Source: Cyanobacteria bacterium NC_groundwater_1444_Ag_S-0.65um_54_12
Lineage (GTDB): Bacteria > Cyanobacteriota > Sericytochromatia > S15B-MN24 > VGJW01
Reading direction: 5' to 3'
DNA length: 5,041 nucleotides
Assembly: GCA_016267585.1 (NCBI GenBank)
Contig: JACQUT010000106.1
Coordinates: 1-5,041, forward strand
Below are positions 1 through 4,943 of the stretch, one piece after another (position 1 is the first letter of the stretch; every line of letters begins with the position of its first letter). The translations under genes were made by a program, and so were the position numbers. The notes beneath the pieces are model-generated. The model searched no databases. It saw only the letters and a list, made by a program, of their open reading frames with translations, and was not told the DNA's origin.

Positions 1-846
1 AAGAAAAACAATGGGGAAAACGAGCTTGAGCGGCGCCTTCTGGGCAGCTTCCTGAGCGCGCTGCCAGCGTGCTTCCCGGATGATTTCACTTTGTATGCGC
101 AAAGTCTTGGCCACCGCTGATCCCATGATCTCCGCTTGTACCAGTGCGATAGTAACACTATTGAGCTCTTTCAAGCCTACCCGTTTACCCAGATGGCGGA
201 GTGCTTCGCCGCGCGGGCGACCCAGCTGTATTTCTTTCAGGGTGCGTTCCAGTTCCTCGCGCAGGGGATGCGGAGCCGTGCGTTCCACAACTTTTTGCAT
301 GGCGGACTGCAATGACATTCCTGCCTCTACGCAGGTGACCAGCAAGTCGAGAATGGTAGGTAGGTGGCGTAATATAACCTGCTGGCGCTGTTCGATACGA
401 TAGCCCAGGCGCGATGCTGGCAAGCGATAGCCGATGAAAGCGCTAGCTAACGTGCCAGCAATGACTACCGGCAATGCTAATCCGATTGCTCCCCAGTTTA
501 TCAATAGAAAGGCGACTGGCAAAAAGAGCGCGCTGGCCAATTGCCTGGTCACGAACTGGGCAGGTGTCGTAGCGTATTCTCCAGCCATGATTAGCTGGCG
601 TTGCAGTGCAGCTTCGCGTTGTGCAGTCAGGCGTTCTATGGCAAAAGGCTTCAGGCGTTCTTCTAGTACTTGTAAGGGAACGGTTTTGTACAACCTCCGC
701 TCTTCAGTGGTTTGTTGATTGCTAGTGCGTTTTAGCCGATCTTGCAGTCGGGAATGGCCCCGAGGTTTGGCAAAGGCCAGGATCACCAAGATCGCAGCGC
801 TGAATACTGCAACAAACACGGTAACCAGGACCAGAGTGGTTGTCAT
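1..846 (-). CDS. tadC: TadC-like type II secretion system F family protein (3' end outside window)
   Basis: Reading the minus strand from the ATG at 846 gives 282 codons with no stop before the window edge, so the C-terminus is missing. An N-terminal membrane segment (about residues 3-25) is followed by a charged cytoplasmic stretch, a hydrophobic pair at about 103-140, and then a T2SSF (GspF-like) domain starting near 'LPTILDLLVTCVEAGMSL' (162-179) and continuing past 'LGRPRGEAL' (208-216). The end of the window falls in the last membrane segment ('APLKLVFPIVFL'), so probably only a few tens of residues are lost. TadC is known as an inner-membrane platform protein that works with TadB and the TadA ATPase in Tad/Flp pilus assembly. 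Its ATG lies one base after the tadB stop (TAGTATG), with no clear Shine-Dalgarno, so translation is probably coupled to tadB. Domain family is confident; TadC rather than another F-family member rests on its position after tadB. Confidence 0.88.
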   Translation of the reverse strand, partial: MTTTLVLVTVFVAVFSAAILVILAFAKPRGHSRLQDRLKRTSNQQTTEERRLYKTVPLQVLEERLKPFAIERLTAQREAALQRQLIMAGEYATTPAQFVTRQLASALFLPVAFLLINWGAIGLALPVVIAGTLASAFIGYRLPASRLGYRIEQRQQVILRHLPTILDLLVTCVEAGMSLQSAMQKVVERTAPHPLREELERTLKEIQLGRPRGEALRHLGKRVGLKELNSVTIALVQAEIMGSAVAKTLRIQSEIIREARWQRAQEAAQKAPLKLVFPIVFL

Positions 847-847
847 A

Positions 848-1714
848 CTAAATATCCAGGGCCACGATGTGCCGGATGATAAGGCTCCCTGCCAAGATCA
901 TGACGCCGCAGACCACTATTAACATCCACCCGAGCGGATGGGTGAACAGGACACCCATCCGCTCGGGTGCAATCAAGTAAAGTATCAGGTAAAGCCCTAT
1001 TGGCAAAAGCGACAGGATGGTTCCAGAAAAACGGCCCTGGGTCGTCAGGGTGCGTATCTGGTTTTGAATACGCCGGCGTTCGCGCATCGTGGTAGCGAGG
1101 TTGTCCAAGATCTCGCTCAGGTTGCTGCCAGTCTGGCGCTGGATGATCAGAGCAGTCGTGAAGATATCGAGGTCATCGTTCTTCAAGCGCTCGGACCAGT
1201 TCTGCAGAGCTTGATCGAAAGGAATGCCCATGCGAATTTCTTGCAATACTTCCGTCACTTCTACACTCATGGGTTCCGTAAATTCGCCAGTAACGAGCTC
1301 GAGTGCTTGCTGAACCGAAAAGCTCGCTTTTACCGCATTGGCAATCACGCCGATCATGTCGGGAAGTTGCTGCTCGAACTCTTTCTGGTAACGCTGCCAG
1401 AGCAATTTCAGATAGCTATCGCAAGCCAGCCAGGCCAGGCCACCGAGCAAACCGCCCAGAAAGAGGCGGGGCAATATCCCGGGGGCGAGAGCCAAGCCCA
1501 GGAGCGAAGCGGATATAGTAAAGAGCCATTGATAGCGCACGAAGCGCTCGGAAGACAGGGGATTGCGCGAGCGCTCGAGTGATCGCTGTCTGCGGGCCCG
1601 GTATTTCTCGAAAGCCGCTACCAGTGAGCGCTGAAAATGACGAGCCAGCACCAGCATGATCAACCCGGCCGCCAGGAAGGCGAGCAGAAAGACCAATAGC
1701 AAGCGTAGATCCAT
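848..1714 (-). CDS. tadB: TadB-like type II secretion system F family protein
   Basis: This is a complete 288-residue protein, normal for TadB. It has an N-terminal membrane segment (about 3-24), a basic linker (26-50), two hydrophobic segments (about 63-100), the cytoplasmic T2SSF domain (about 117-225, opening with 'QLPDMIGVIANAVKASFS' and including 'IQRQTGSNLSEILDNLA'), and two C-terminal membrane segments (about 231-250 and 263-283). TadB is an inner-membrane platform component of Tad/Flp pilus machines, partnered with TadC and driven by TadA. The ATG at 1714 is the first possible start: an in-frame TGA lies ten codons before it. No strong ribosome binding site is seen, only GGGG about 17 bases upstream. 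It is the first gene of a tadB-tadC unit here, although tadA is usually expected just before it. A perfect 18-bp inverted repeat lies inside the coding sequence at 927-969. Confidence 0.9.
   Translation of the reverse strand: MDLRLLLVFLLAFLAAGLIMLVLARHFQRSLVAAFEKYRARRQRSLERSRNPLSSERFVRYQWLFTISASLLGLALAPGILPRLFLGGLLGGLAWLACDSYLKLLWQRYQKEFEQQLPDMIGVIANAVKASFSVQQALELVTGEFTEPMSVEVTEVLQEIRMGIPFDQALQNWSERLKNDDLDIFTTALIIQRQTGSNLSEILDNLATTMRERRRIQNQIRTLTTQGRFSGTILSLLPIGLYLILYLIAPERMGVLFTHPLGWMLIVVCGVMILAGSLIIRHIVALDI
927..969. repeat. Perfect 18-bp inverted repeat within tadB
   Basis: Bases 927-944 and 952-969 are exact reverse complements, separated by seven bases (945-951). In the tadB mRNA this would form a very stable, GC-rich 18-bp hairpin about 75 bases before the stop codon. 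It encodes the 'APERMGVLFTHPLGW' stretch (residues about 249-263) between the last two membrane segments. No run of U follows in the transcript, so it is not a standard intrinsic terminator. Function is unknown. Confidence 0.9.
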
Positions 1715-1834
1715 CGTCTTTTGGCATATACCCCGAAAAGTCGCTCAGTTCAGCTCCAGCGCCGGCCAGGTTCAAAGTTTCACGCTAGAATTGGTTCGGT
1801 AAGCAGATCGCAGAATAGAAAGAAATAGAGTTCC
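1715..1834. promoter_or_regulatory. Divergent intergenic region between tadB and the VOC gene
   Basis: These 120 bases must hold the start signals for tadBC (leftward) and the VOC gene (rightward), because both genes begin here and point away from each other. A TAGAAT at 1786-1791 resembles a -10 box for the VOC gene, but no convincing -35 element sits at the right distance. On the minus strand a TTGAAC (complement of about 1770-1775) is a weak -35 candidate without a good -10. No clear operator or terminator is visible. Confidence 0.3.
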
Positions 1835-2269
1835 ATGCTAATCGGCAGGATTTACAATTTGAAACTCGCAGTGAGGAATCTCGAACGCTCTGTGGATTTC
1901 TATCAGAGGGTCTTTACTGGCCTAGGGTTCTCGGGCGGAAGGTACTGGCAGGATCCATACGACAAAGCTCAAACGGTGGTCTTTGGCAATGGTCACATGT
2001 ACCTAGAGCTGGTTGAGGATCCCAATTCCATTCCTGCGGAAGTTTCAGACATCTCTGGCCCACGGATCGAGTTTTCTGCCGAACGACCAGAAGAGATCGA
2101 CGAGTTTCATAAGCATTTGCTCTTGTGCGGAGTAGATGTAATCAGTGGTCCAGCCAAGTTTTTCGAGGATCTCTTTCGAGCGGAGGGGGTTGATGATGTT
2201 TGGTATGCTGTCTACTTCGCCGATCCGGATGGCAGGAAGTTCGGGCTCATCTATTCTTTTCCGGATTGA
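1835..2269 (+). CDS. VOC (glyoxalase/bleomycin resistance fold) family protein
   Basis: A complete 144-residue protein with the paired beta-alpha-beta-beta-beta layout of the vicinal oxygen chelate fold. The first half opens with 'LAVRNLERSVDFYQRVF' (11-27) and ends at 'MYLELVED' (55-62); the second half starts near 77 and ends with 'YFADPDGRKFGLIYS' (127-141). Most VOC enzymes bind a metal through residues at the start and end of each half. By motif alignment those positions are Asn8, Glu58, Arg77 and Gly137, so only Glu58 is a possible ligand. It may act without metal, bind a small molecule, or sequester a drug, as some VOC resistance proteins do; the substrate cannot be read from sequence. 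The ATG at 1835 has only a purine-rich AGAAATAGAG before it. It converges on and overlaps the phosphatase gene by 23 bp. Confidence 0.85.
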   Translation: MLIGRIYNLKLAVRNLERSVDFYQRVFTGLGFSGGRYWQDPYDKAQTVVFGNGHMYLELVEDPNSIPAEVSDISGPRIEFSAERPEEIDEFHKHLLLCGVDVISGPAKFFEDLFRAEGVDDVWYAVYFADPDGRKFGLIYSFPD

Positions 2270-3002
2270 TAACCGGATGTTTCGCCACGATGGCACCCCG
2301 GGCCAAATGCAGCGGCAAGTGGTAGCTGTCGCGCACGGCGCATAAATCGAGATCGCTGCCCATGCCGATCGCTGCCAGATACTGCCCGTGCGCAGAATCA
2401 TGCAAGATGTCGGTAATGTCAGGCCAATGCTCGAAAGCGGCCAAGGCGATCAAGGCAGTATCCGACAGATCACAAGGGCAGTCGGCTAGCTCTTTTATAC
2501 GCTTGGTCAAGAGACCGGCGCCGGCAACATCTTCTAGCCCTGGTAACAAATCCTTTCCGCAACAGATGATGGTGACATCCCGCAGTTCGCGGACCAAAAT
2601 TTCTGCAGTAGCGGAAATGTTGAGGAAAGAGGCAGCAAAGACCTGCTTGGCTTGGTCAGCCAGCTGACAGATGGCCCAGCTGCCATTGGTGGTAGCCATG
2701 ATGATGGTTCGGTTGGCAACAGTCGCTGGAACAAACTCGGCGGGAGAATTCCCCAGGTGAAAGTCAGCTGGCCGCAAACCGCCTCTTTCGCCAGCCAGAA
2801 TGGGCTCCTGGTCAGCTAAGCTAGCCGCAATTTCATGTGCCGTTTCCAGTGAGGCTGCTGGGATAATACGCTGACACCCCGCTTTCGTGGCTGTCACCAT
2901 GGAACTAGTGGCGCGCAGAACGTCGATCACTACCACATTTTGCTCTGCCAGGTTGATAAGTTGGTTTAGTTCCCGCAGCGCTAGTACAACTTCAATTTTC
3001 AT
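2247..3002 (-). CDS. comB: ComB-family 2-phosphosulfolactate phosphatase
   Basis: A complete 251-residue protein matching the ComB family. Characteristic blocks are 'VVVIDVLRATSSMVTA' (23-38), 'LAGERGGLRPADFHLGNSP' (69-87), 'TTNG' (104-107), a Cys-Cys-Gly at 148-150, 'EDVAGAG' (157-163) and a C-terminal 'AIGMGSDLDLCAVRDS' (211-226). In methanogens ComB is a Mg-dependent phosphatase that converts 2-phosphosulfolactate to sulfolactate on the way to coenzyme M; many bacteria carry homologues whose physiological substrate is uncertain, and no other coenzyme M genes are visible here. The ATG at 3002 begins 'MKIEVVLALRE' and leaves only 19 bases to the divergent small ORF. Its start codon lies in a 31-bp palindrome shared with that ORF. 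A TATATT on the minus strand (3015-3010) ends seven bases before the ATG and could be a -10 box giving an almost leaderless transcript. The 3' end overlaps the VOC gene. Confidence 0.9.
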   Translation of the reverse strand: MKIEVVLALRELNQLINLAEQNVVVIDVLRATSSMVTATKAGCQRIIPAASLETAHEIAASLADQEPILAGERGGLRPADFHLGNSPAEFVPATVANRTIIMATTNGSWAICQLADQAKQVFAASFLNISATAEILVRELRDVTIICCGKDLLPGLEDVAGAGLLTKRIKELADCPCDLSDTALIALAAFEHWPDITDILHDSAHGQYLAAIGMGSDLDLCAVRDSYHLPLHLARGAIVAKHPVINPEKNR

Positions 3003-3027
3003 ATCGAGTAATATACTCTATATGAAA
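2997..3027. repeat. 31-bp palindrome spanning two divergent start codons
   Basis: Arms 2997-3010 and 3014-3027 match at 13 of 14 positions as reverse complements, with a three-base centre at 3011-3013. The comB start (3000-3002, minus) and the small ORF start (3022-3024, plus) lie at mirror positions, so both genes begin ATGAAA and have nearly the same upstream bases. The centre is AT-rich and holds -10-like hexamers in both directions (TATATT on minus, TAATAT on plus at 3009-3014); no good -35 boxes were found. It could be an operator for a dimeric regulator or a shared bidirectional promoter. Confidence 0.65.
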
Positions 3028-3174
3028 GAAGCTGAGTTCCCTGTACCACCAAGTGATCTGCCATTTGCCCATGGTTGTTCCAGCGATCAATGGGAAGAGC
3101 TGTTATTACGCGAGATCATTCATAAAGAAGATGGCCGCTATCTGATTTATTACTCATTTGGGGAAAATGTCTGA
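3022..3174 (+). CDS. Small hypothetical protein upstream of galT
   Basis: A 50-residue acidic ORF, start 'MKEAEFPVPPSDLPF', end 'DGRYLIYYSFGENV'. I do not recognise a family. It has no membrane segment and no cysteine cluster (one Cys, residue 19). The ATG at 3022 is favoured because it sits in the symmetric palindrome opposite the comB start; a longer reading frame exists upstream but lies wholly inside comB on the other strand. Its TGA overlaps the start codon of the galT remnant by eight bases (ATGTCTGA), an arrangement typical of translational coupling, which suggests this ORF and galT once formed one unit. The last 18 codons and stop recur with one Asp-to-Tyr change at 3867-3920, just before the intact galT. 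It lacks a clear ribosome binding site. It may be a real small protein or a coupling leader for galT. Confidence 0.5.
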   Translation: MKEAEFPVPPSDLPFAHGCSSDQWEELLLREIIHKEDGRYLIYYSFGENV

Positions 3175-3187
3175 ACTGCGCTGGCAT
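3121..3187 (+). repeat. 67-bp direct repeat, left copy
   Basis: Matches 3867-3933 at 66 of 67 positions, with the only difference G at 3130 versus T at 3876. It covers the last 18 codons and stop of the small ORF and the first seven codons of galT. Identity stops sharply at both ends. With the right copy it brackets the galT remnant and the DUF4258/zinc-finger pair; the offset between copies is 746 bp. Confidence 0.95.
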
Positions 3188-3268
3188 ACTATTGTAATCC
3201 TTGAAAACAAAATTCCCAGCTTTCAGCATGTACCACTTCTCCTGATAGTAACTGGCGACGAATTATAG
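3167..3268 (+). pseudogene. galT: Truncated galT 5' remnant
   Basis: This reads as a 33-codon fragment. It starts with the same seven residues as the intact GalT (MSELRWH), then jumps in frame over about 44 codons (132 bases) and resumes at the segment matching GalT residues about 53-77 ('ILENKIPSFQHV' against 'VLENKFPSFQRV', then a shared 'VTGDEL'), and stops at TAG where the intact gene has TAT. The first part is nearly identical to the intact gene, but 3191-3268 against 4069-4146 shows about 57 of 78 matching bases without gaps, many differences being synonymous third-position changes. A compensating pair of one-base indels around 3236-3246 may explain the altered 'PLLLI'. Weak similarity seems to continue to about 3300 ('MVIL' against GalT 'EVIL'). 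All active-site residues are absent, so it cannot be an enzyme. Confidence 0.85.
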
Positions 3269-3348
3269 AAACGGCGGATTGCCGCAGCATGGTAATCTTG
3301 AATGGCATTGGAAATGCAGGCGAGAATAATAAGAAGGAAAGATTCGAG

Positions 3349-3657
3349 GTGATCCTCGACGAGATCCGAGTGGCAGCCCGCCAGCAGGTGCTGTGGACGG
3401 CCCATGCCATTGAGCAGATGGCTGCCCCTGATCGGATGGTCCTTCGCAGCGAGGTCATGCGGGTAATATGGGAGGGAGAGGTAATCGAGGAGCGGCCGGA
3501 TGATCCTCGTGGACACAACTGCTTGCTGCTCGGCTATGGCGACGGTCGCCGTCCGATCCATGTGGTTTGCTCACCAAAGAATGACTATCTGGCCGTCATA
3601 ACCGCTTACCTTCCCAACCCGTCCCTCTGGTCGCCTGATTTGAAACGGAGGCTCTAG
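3349..3657 (+). CDS. DUF4258 domain protein, probable toxin of a type II-like module
   Basis: Read from GTG at 3349 this gives 102 residues beginning with 'ILDEIRVAARQQ' after the start, close to what I expect for this family. Typical DUF4258 features are the 'AHAIEQMAAPDRM' helix (18-30, His19), 'GEVIEERPDDPRGHN' (43-57), 'GRRPIHVVCSP' (66-76, with Arg68 and His71) and a final strand 'AVITAYLP' (82-89). DUF4258 proteins are often encoded with zinc-finger partners and are thought to have a RelE/MqsR-like fold, so a toxin role is inferred, not shown. A purine-rich AAGGAAAG (3334-3341) lies well placed before the GTG. An in-frame ATG at 3289 would add 20 residues, but that stretch overlaps sequence resembling the galT remnant, so I prefer the GTG. 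An AATAAT at 3325-3330 could be a -10 box. Only three bases separate it from the next gene. Confidence 0.8.
   Translation: MILDEIRVAARQQVLWTAHAIEQMAAPDRMVLRSEVMRVIWEGEVIEERPDDPRGHNCLLLGYGDGRRPIHVVCSPKNDYLAVITAYLPNPSLWSPDLKRRL
3647..3651 (+). promoter_or_regulatory. Ribosome binding site for the zinc-finger gene
   Basis: GGAGG lies nine bases before the ATG at 3661 and inside the last codons of the DUF4258 gene. It is one of the clearest Shine-Dalgarno sequences in the window, stronger than that of the gene before it, which would favour production of the putative antitoxin. Confidence 0.75.
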
Positions 3658-3660
3658 GCC

Positions 3661-3864
3661 ATGACCTGTACTTTTTGCCAGGGCGAACTCGAACGGGGCA
3701 CGGCTCCTTTCTCGGTGAGCCGGAGGGGCTACCACGTGGTCTGGGATGCCGTTCCGGCTTGGGTGTGCAAGCAGTGCGGCGAGCCGATGTTCGACGACCA
3801 AGAGGTTGATCGCATCCAACGGATGATTGCCAGTCTCGATCGCGAGTCAACGGCGACAGCGTAA
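3661..3864 (+). CDS. YgiT-type zinc-finger protein, probable antitoxin partner
   Basis: A complete 67-residue protein with two CxxC knuckles, Cys3/Cys6 and Cys36/Cys39 ('VCKQCGEPMF'), followed by an acidic helix (45-61). This is the YgiT-type zinc-finger arrangement, equivalent to the N-terminal zinc domain of the antitoxin MqsA; the C-terminal DNA-binding helix-turn-helix of MqsA is absent, as is common in short members of the family. It follows the DUF4258 gene by three bases with its own strong GGAGG, so the two are one operon in toxin-then-antitoxin order, as in mqsRA. Without the helix-turn-helix, DNA-binding autoregulation by this protein alone is less likely. The family assignment is secure; neutralisation of the DUF4258 protein is inferred from pairing. 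Its stop codon ends two bases before the right copy of the 67-bp repeat. Confidence 0.85.
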   Translation: MTCTFCQGELERGTAPFSVSRRGYHVVWDAVPAWVCKQCGEPMFDDQEVDRIQRMIASLDRESTATA

Positions 3865-3866
3865 CG

Positions 3867-3933
3867 CATAAAGAATATGGCCGCTATCTGATTTATTACT
3901 CATTTGGGGAAAATGTCTGAACTGCGCTGGCAT
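3867..3933 (+). repeat. 67-bp direct repeat, right copy
   Basis: This copy begins two bases after the zinc-finger stop codon and runs into the first seven codons of the intact galT. It supplies the sequence immediately upstream of galT. Its first 54 bases still read as the end of the small ORF ('HKEYGRYLIYYSFGENV' then TGA) but no start for that ORF remains in frame, so here the stretch serves only as leader sequence. Confidence 0.95.
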
Positions 3934-4884
3934 CCGATCTTGGAAGAATGGGTAGTGACTGCTACACATCGCCAGGATCGCACCTTTTTACCCCCAGCTG
4001 ATTACTGTCCGCTCTGTCCAACTTTGCCAGGTGGTATTCCGACCGAAATTCCCACATCAGACTATCAATTTGTGGTCCTCGAAAACAAATTCCCCAGCTT
4101 TCAGCGCGTACCCCCGCCTCCTGCAGTAACTGGTGATGAACTATATAAAGTGATGCCAGCTGAAGGAATTTGCGAGGTCATTCTTTACAGTCCGGATCAC
4201 AATAGCGCACTGGCAGATCGGCCAGTAACAGATTTCGTCCGACTGATCCGAGTATGGACCGAGCGTTATCGTGAACTGGCCAATAATCCGCAAATTGCTT
4301 ACGTTTTCATCTTCGAAAATCGCGGGGAAGCTATTGGCGTTACTCTTACTCATCCCCATGGTCAAATTTACGCTTTTCCCTTCATTCCGCCCAAAATTCA
4401 GCGCGAATTGGATGCGGCGTTGCATTACCATGAACGTACTGGCGCATGTCTTTTTTGCGCTATCGTTCGTAAAGAACAAATCGCCGCTAGCCGTATCGTG
4501 GCAGAAGGCTCTTCTTGGCTAGCATGTGTTCCTTTTTTCGCACGCTATCCCTATGAGACTCACCTATTGTCGAAAATCCATCGCGAATCGCTCTTGGACC
4601 TCACTCCGATCGAAGTTCGTGATTTGGCCTGGCTGCTAAAAGTTACGCTCAGCAAATTCGACAGGCTTTGGCAGGTTCCTTTGCCTTTCATGATGGTCAT
4701 GCATCAAGCCCCTACCGATGGCCTCAAACGGCCAGGAGTGCATCTCCATATCGAGTTCTATCCACCCATGCGTACCCGAGACAAGCTGAAGTATCTGGCT
4801 GGCTGCGAATCCGGTGCAGGGACTTTCATCAATGATGCCTTGCCAGAAGAGAAAGCTGCAGAGCTACGAGCCATACCGGTATAG
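3913..4884 (+). CDS. galT: Galactose-1-phosphate uridylyltransferase
   Basis: A 323-residue GalT, slightly shorter than the E. coli enzyme. It exchanges UMP between UDP-glucose and galactose-1-phosphate in the Leloir pathway in the cytoplasm. The HIT-superfamily active site is 'THPHGQIYAF' (146-155), with His149 as the nucleophile expected to carry UMP and Gln151 as its partner. Zinc-site equivalents are present: Cys32 and Cys35 (CPLC), His96 in 'SPDHN', and His147. A second metal site is suggested by His264, His277 and His279 ('GVHLHIEFYPP'). Nothing essential appears to be missing. I place the start at ATG 3913 (MSELRWHPILEEW); a TTG at 3904 would add only three residues. A GGGGA at 3906-3910 is only two bases from the ATG, short for a ribosome site. 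The 5' end is the right copy of the 67-bp repeat. The alpha-glucan phosphorylase gene follows after 59 bases, a plausible sugar-phosphate cluster. Confidence 0.95.
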   Translation: MSELRWHPILEEWVVTATHRQDRTFLPPADYCPLCPTLPGGIPTEIPTSDYQFVVLENKFPSFQRVPPPPAVTGDELYKVMPAEGICEVILYSPDHNSALADRPVTDFVRLIRVWTERYRELANNPQIAYVFIFENRGEAIGVTLTHPHGQIYAFPFIPPKIQRELDAALHYHERTGACLFCAIVRKEQIAASRIVAEGSSWLACVPFFARYPYETHLLSKIHRESLLDLTPIEVRDLAWLLKVTLSKFDRLWQVPLPFMMVMHQAPTDGLKRPGVHLHIEFYPPMRTRDKLKYLAGCESGAGTFINDALPEEKAAELRAIPV

Positions 4885-4928
4885 GCGGCACGATAGCAAG
4901 AGATCTGTTACGATGGGTGCTCAATTGT

Positions 4929-4935
4929 AAGGAGA
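4929..4935 (+). promoter_or_regulatory. Strong ribosome binding site for the phosphorylase gene
   Basis: AAGGAGA lies eight bases before the ATG at 4944, an almost ideal Shine-Dalgarno sequence that fixes the start of the last gene. No hairpin terminator or convincing promoter was found in the 59 bases after galT, so read-through from galT is likely. Confidence 0.8.
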
Positions 4936-4943
4936 CCTGGGTA

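Noticed and set aside
80..922. Three plus-strand reading frames in the first 900 bases
   Set aside because: They lie opposite the uninterrupted tadC frame, whose protein has an obvious T2SSF domain, and their translations are low-complexity Arg/Ser-rich.
1542..1577. 8-bp inverted repeat AGCGCTCG / CGAGCGCT in tadB
   Set aside because: Short arms and a long loop in GC-rich coding sequence; expected by chance.
938..1582. Long plus-strand reading frame of 214 codons
   Set aside because: It is antisense to tadB, which has a clear family match and membrane-segment pattern; the plus-strand translation has no recognisable domain.
2260..2277. Possible bidirectional terminator between the convergent VOC and comB genes
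   Set aside because: The stem is only five base pairs (TCCGG/CCGGA) with an eight-base loop and no T run; it also lies in coding sequence.
3121..3933. Insertion sequence or integron cassette
   Set aside because: No transposase or integrase gene, no terminal inverted repeats and no attC-like structure; the 67-bp repeat is much longer than a normal target-site duplication.
4885..4943. Promoter between galT and the phosphorylase gene
   Set aside because: A TACGAT at 4909-4914 resembles a -10 box but has no -35 partner at a suitable distance; only the ribosome site is convincing.
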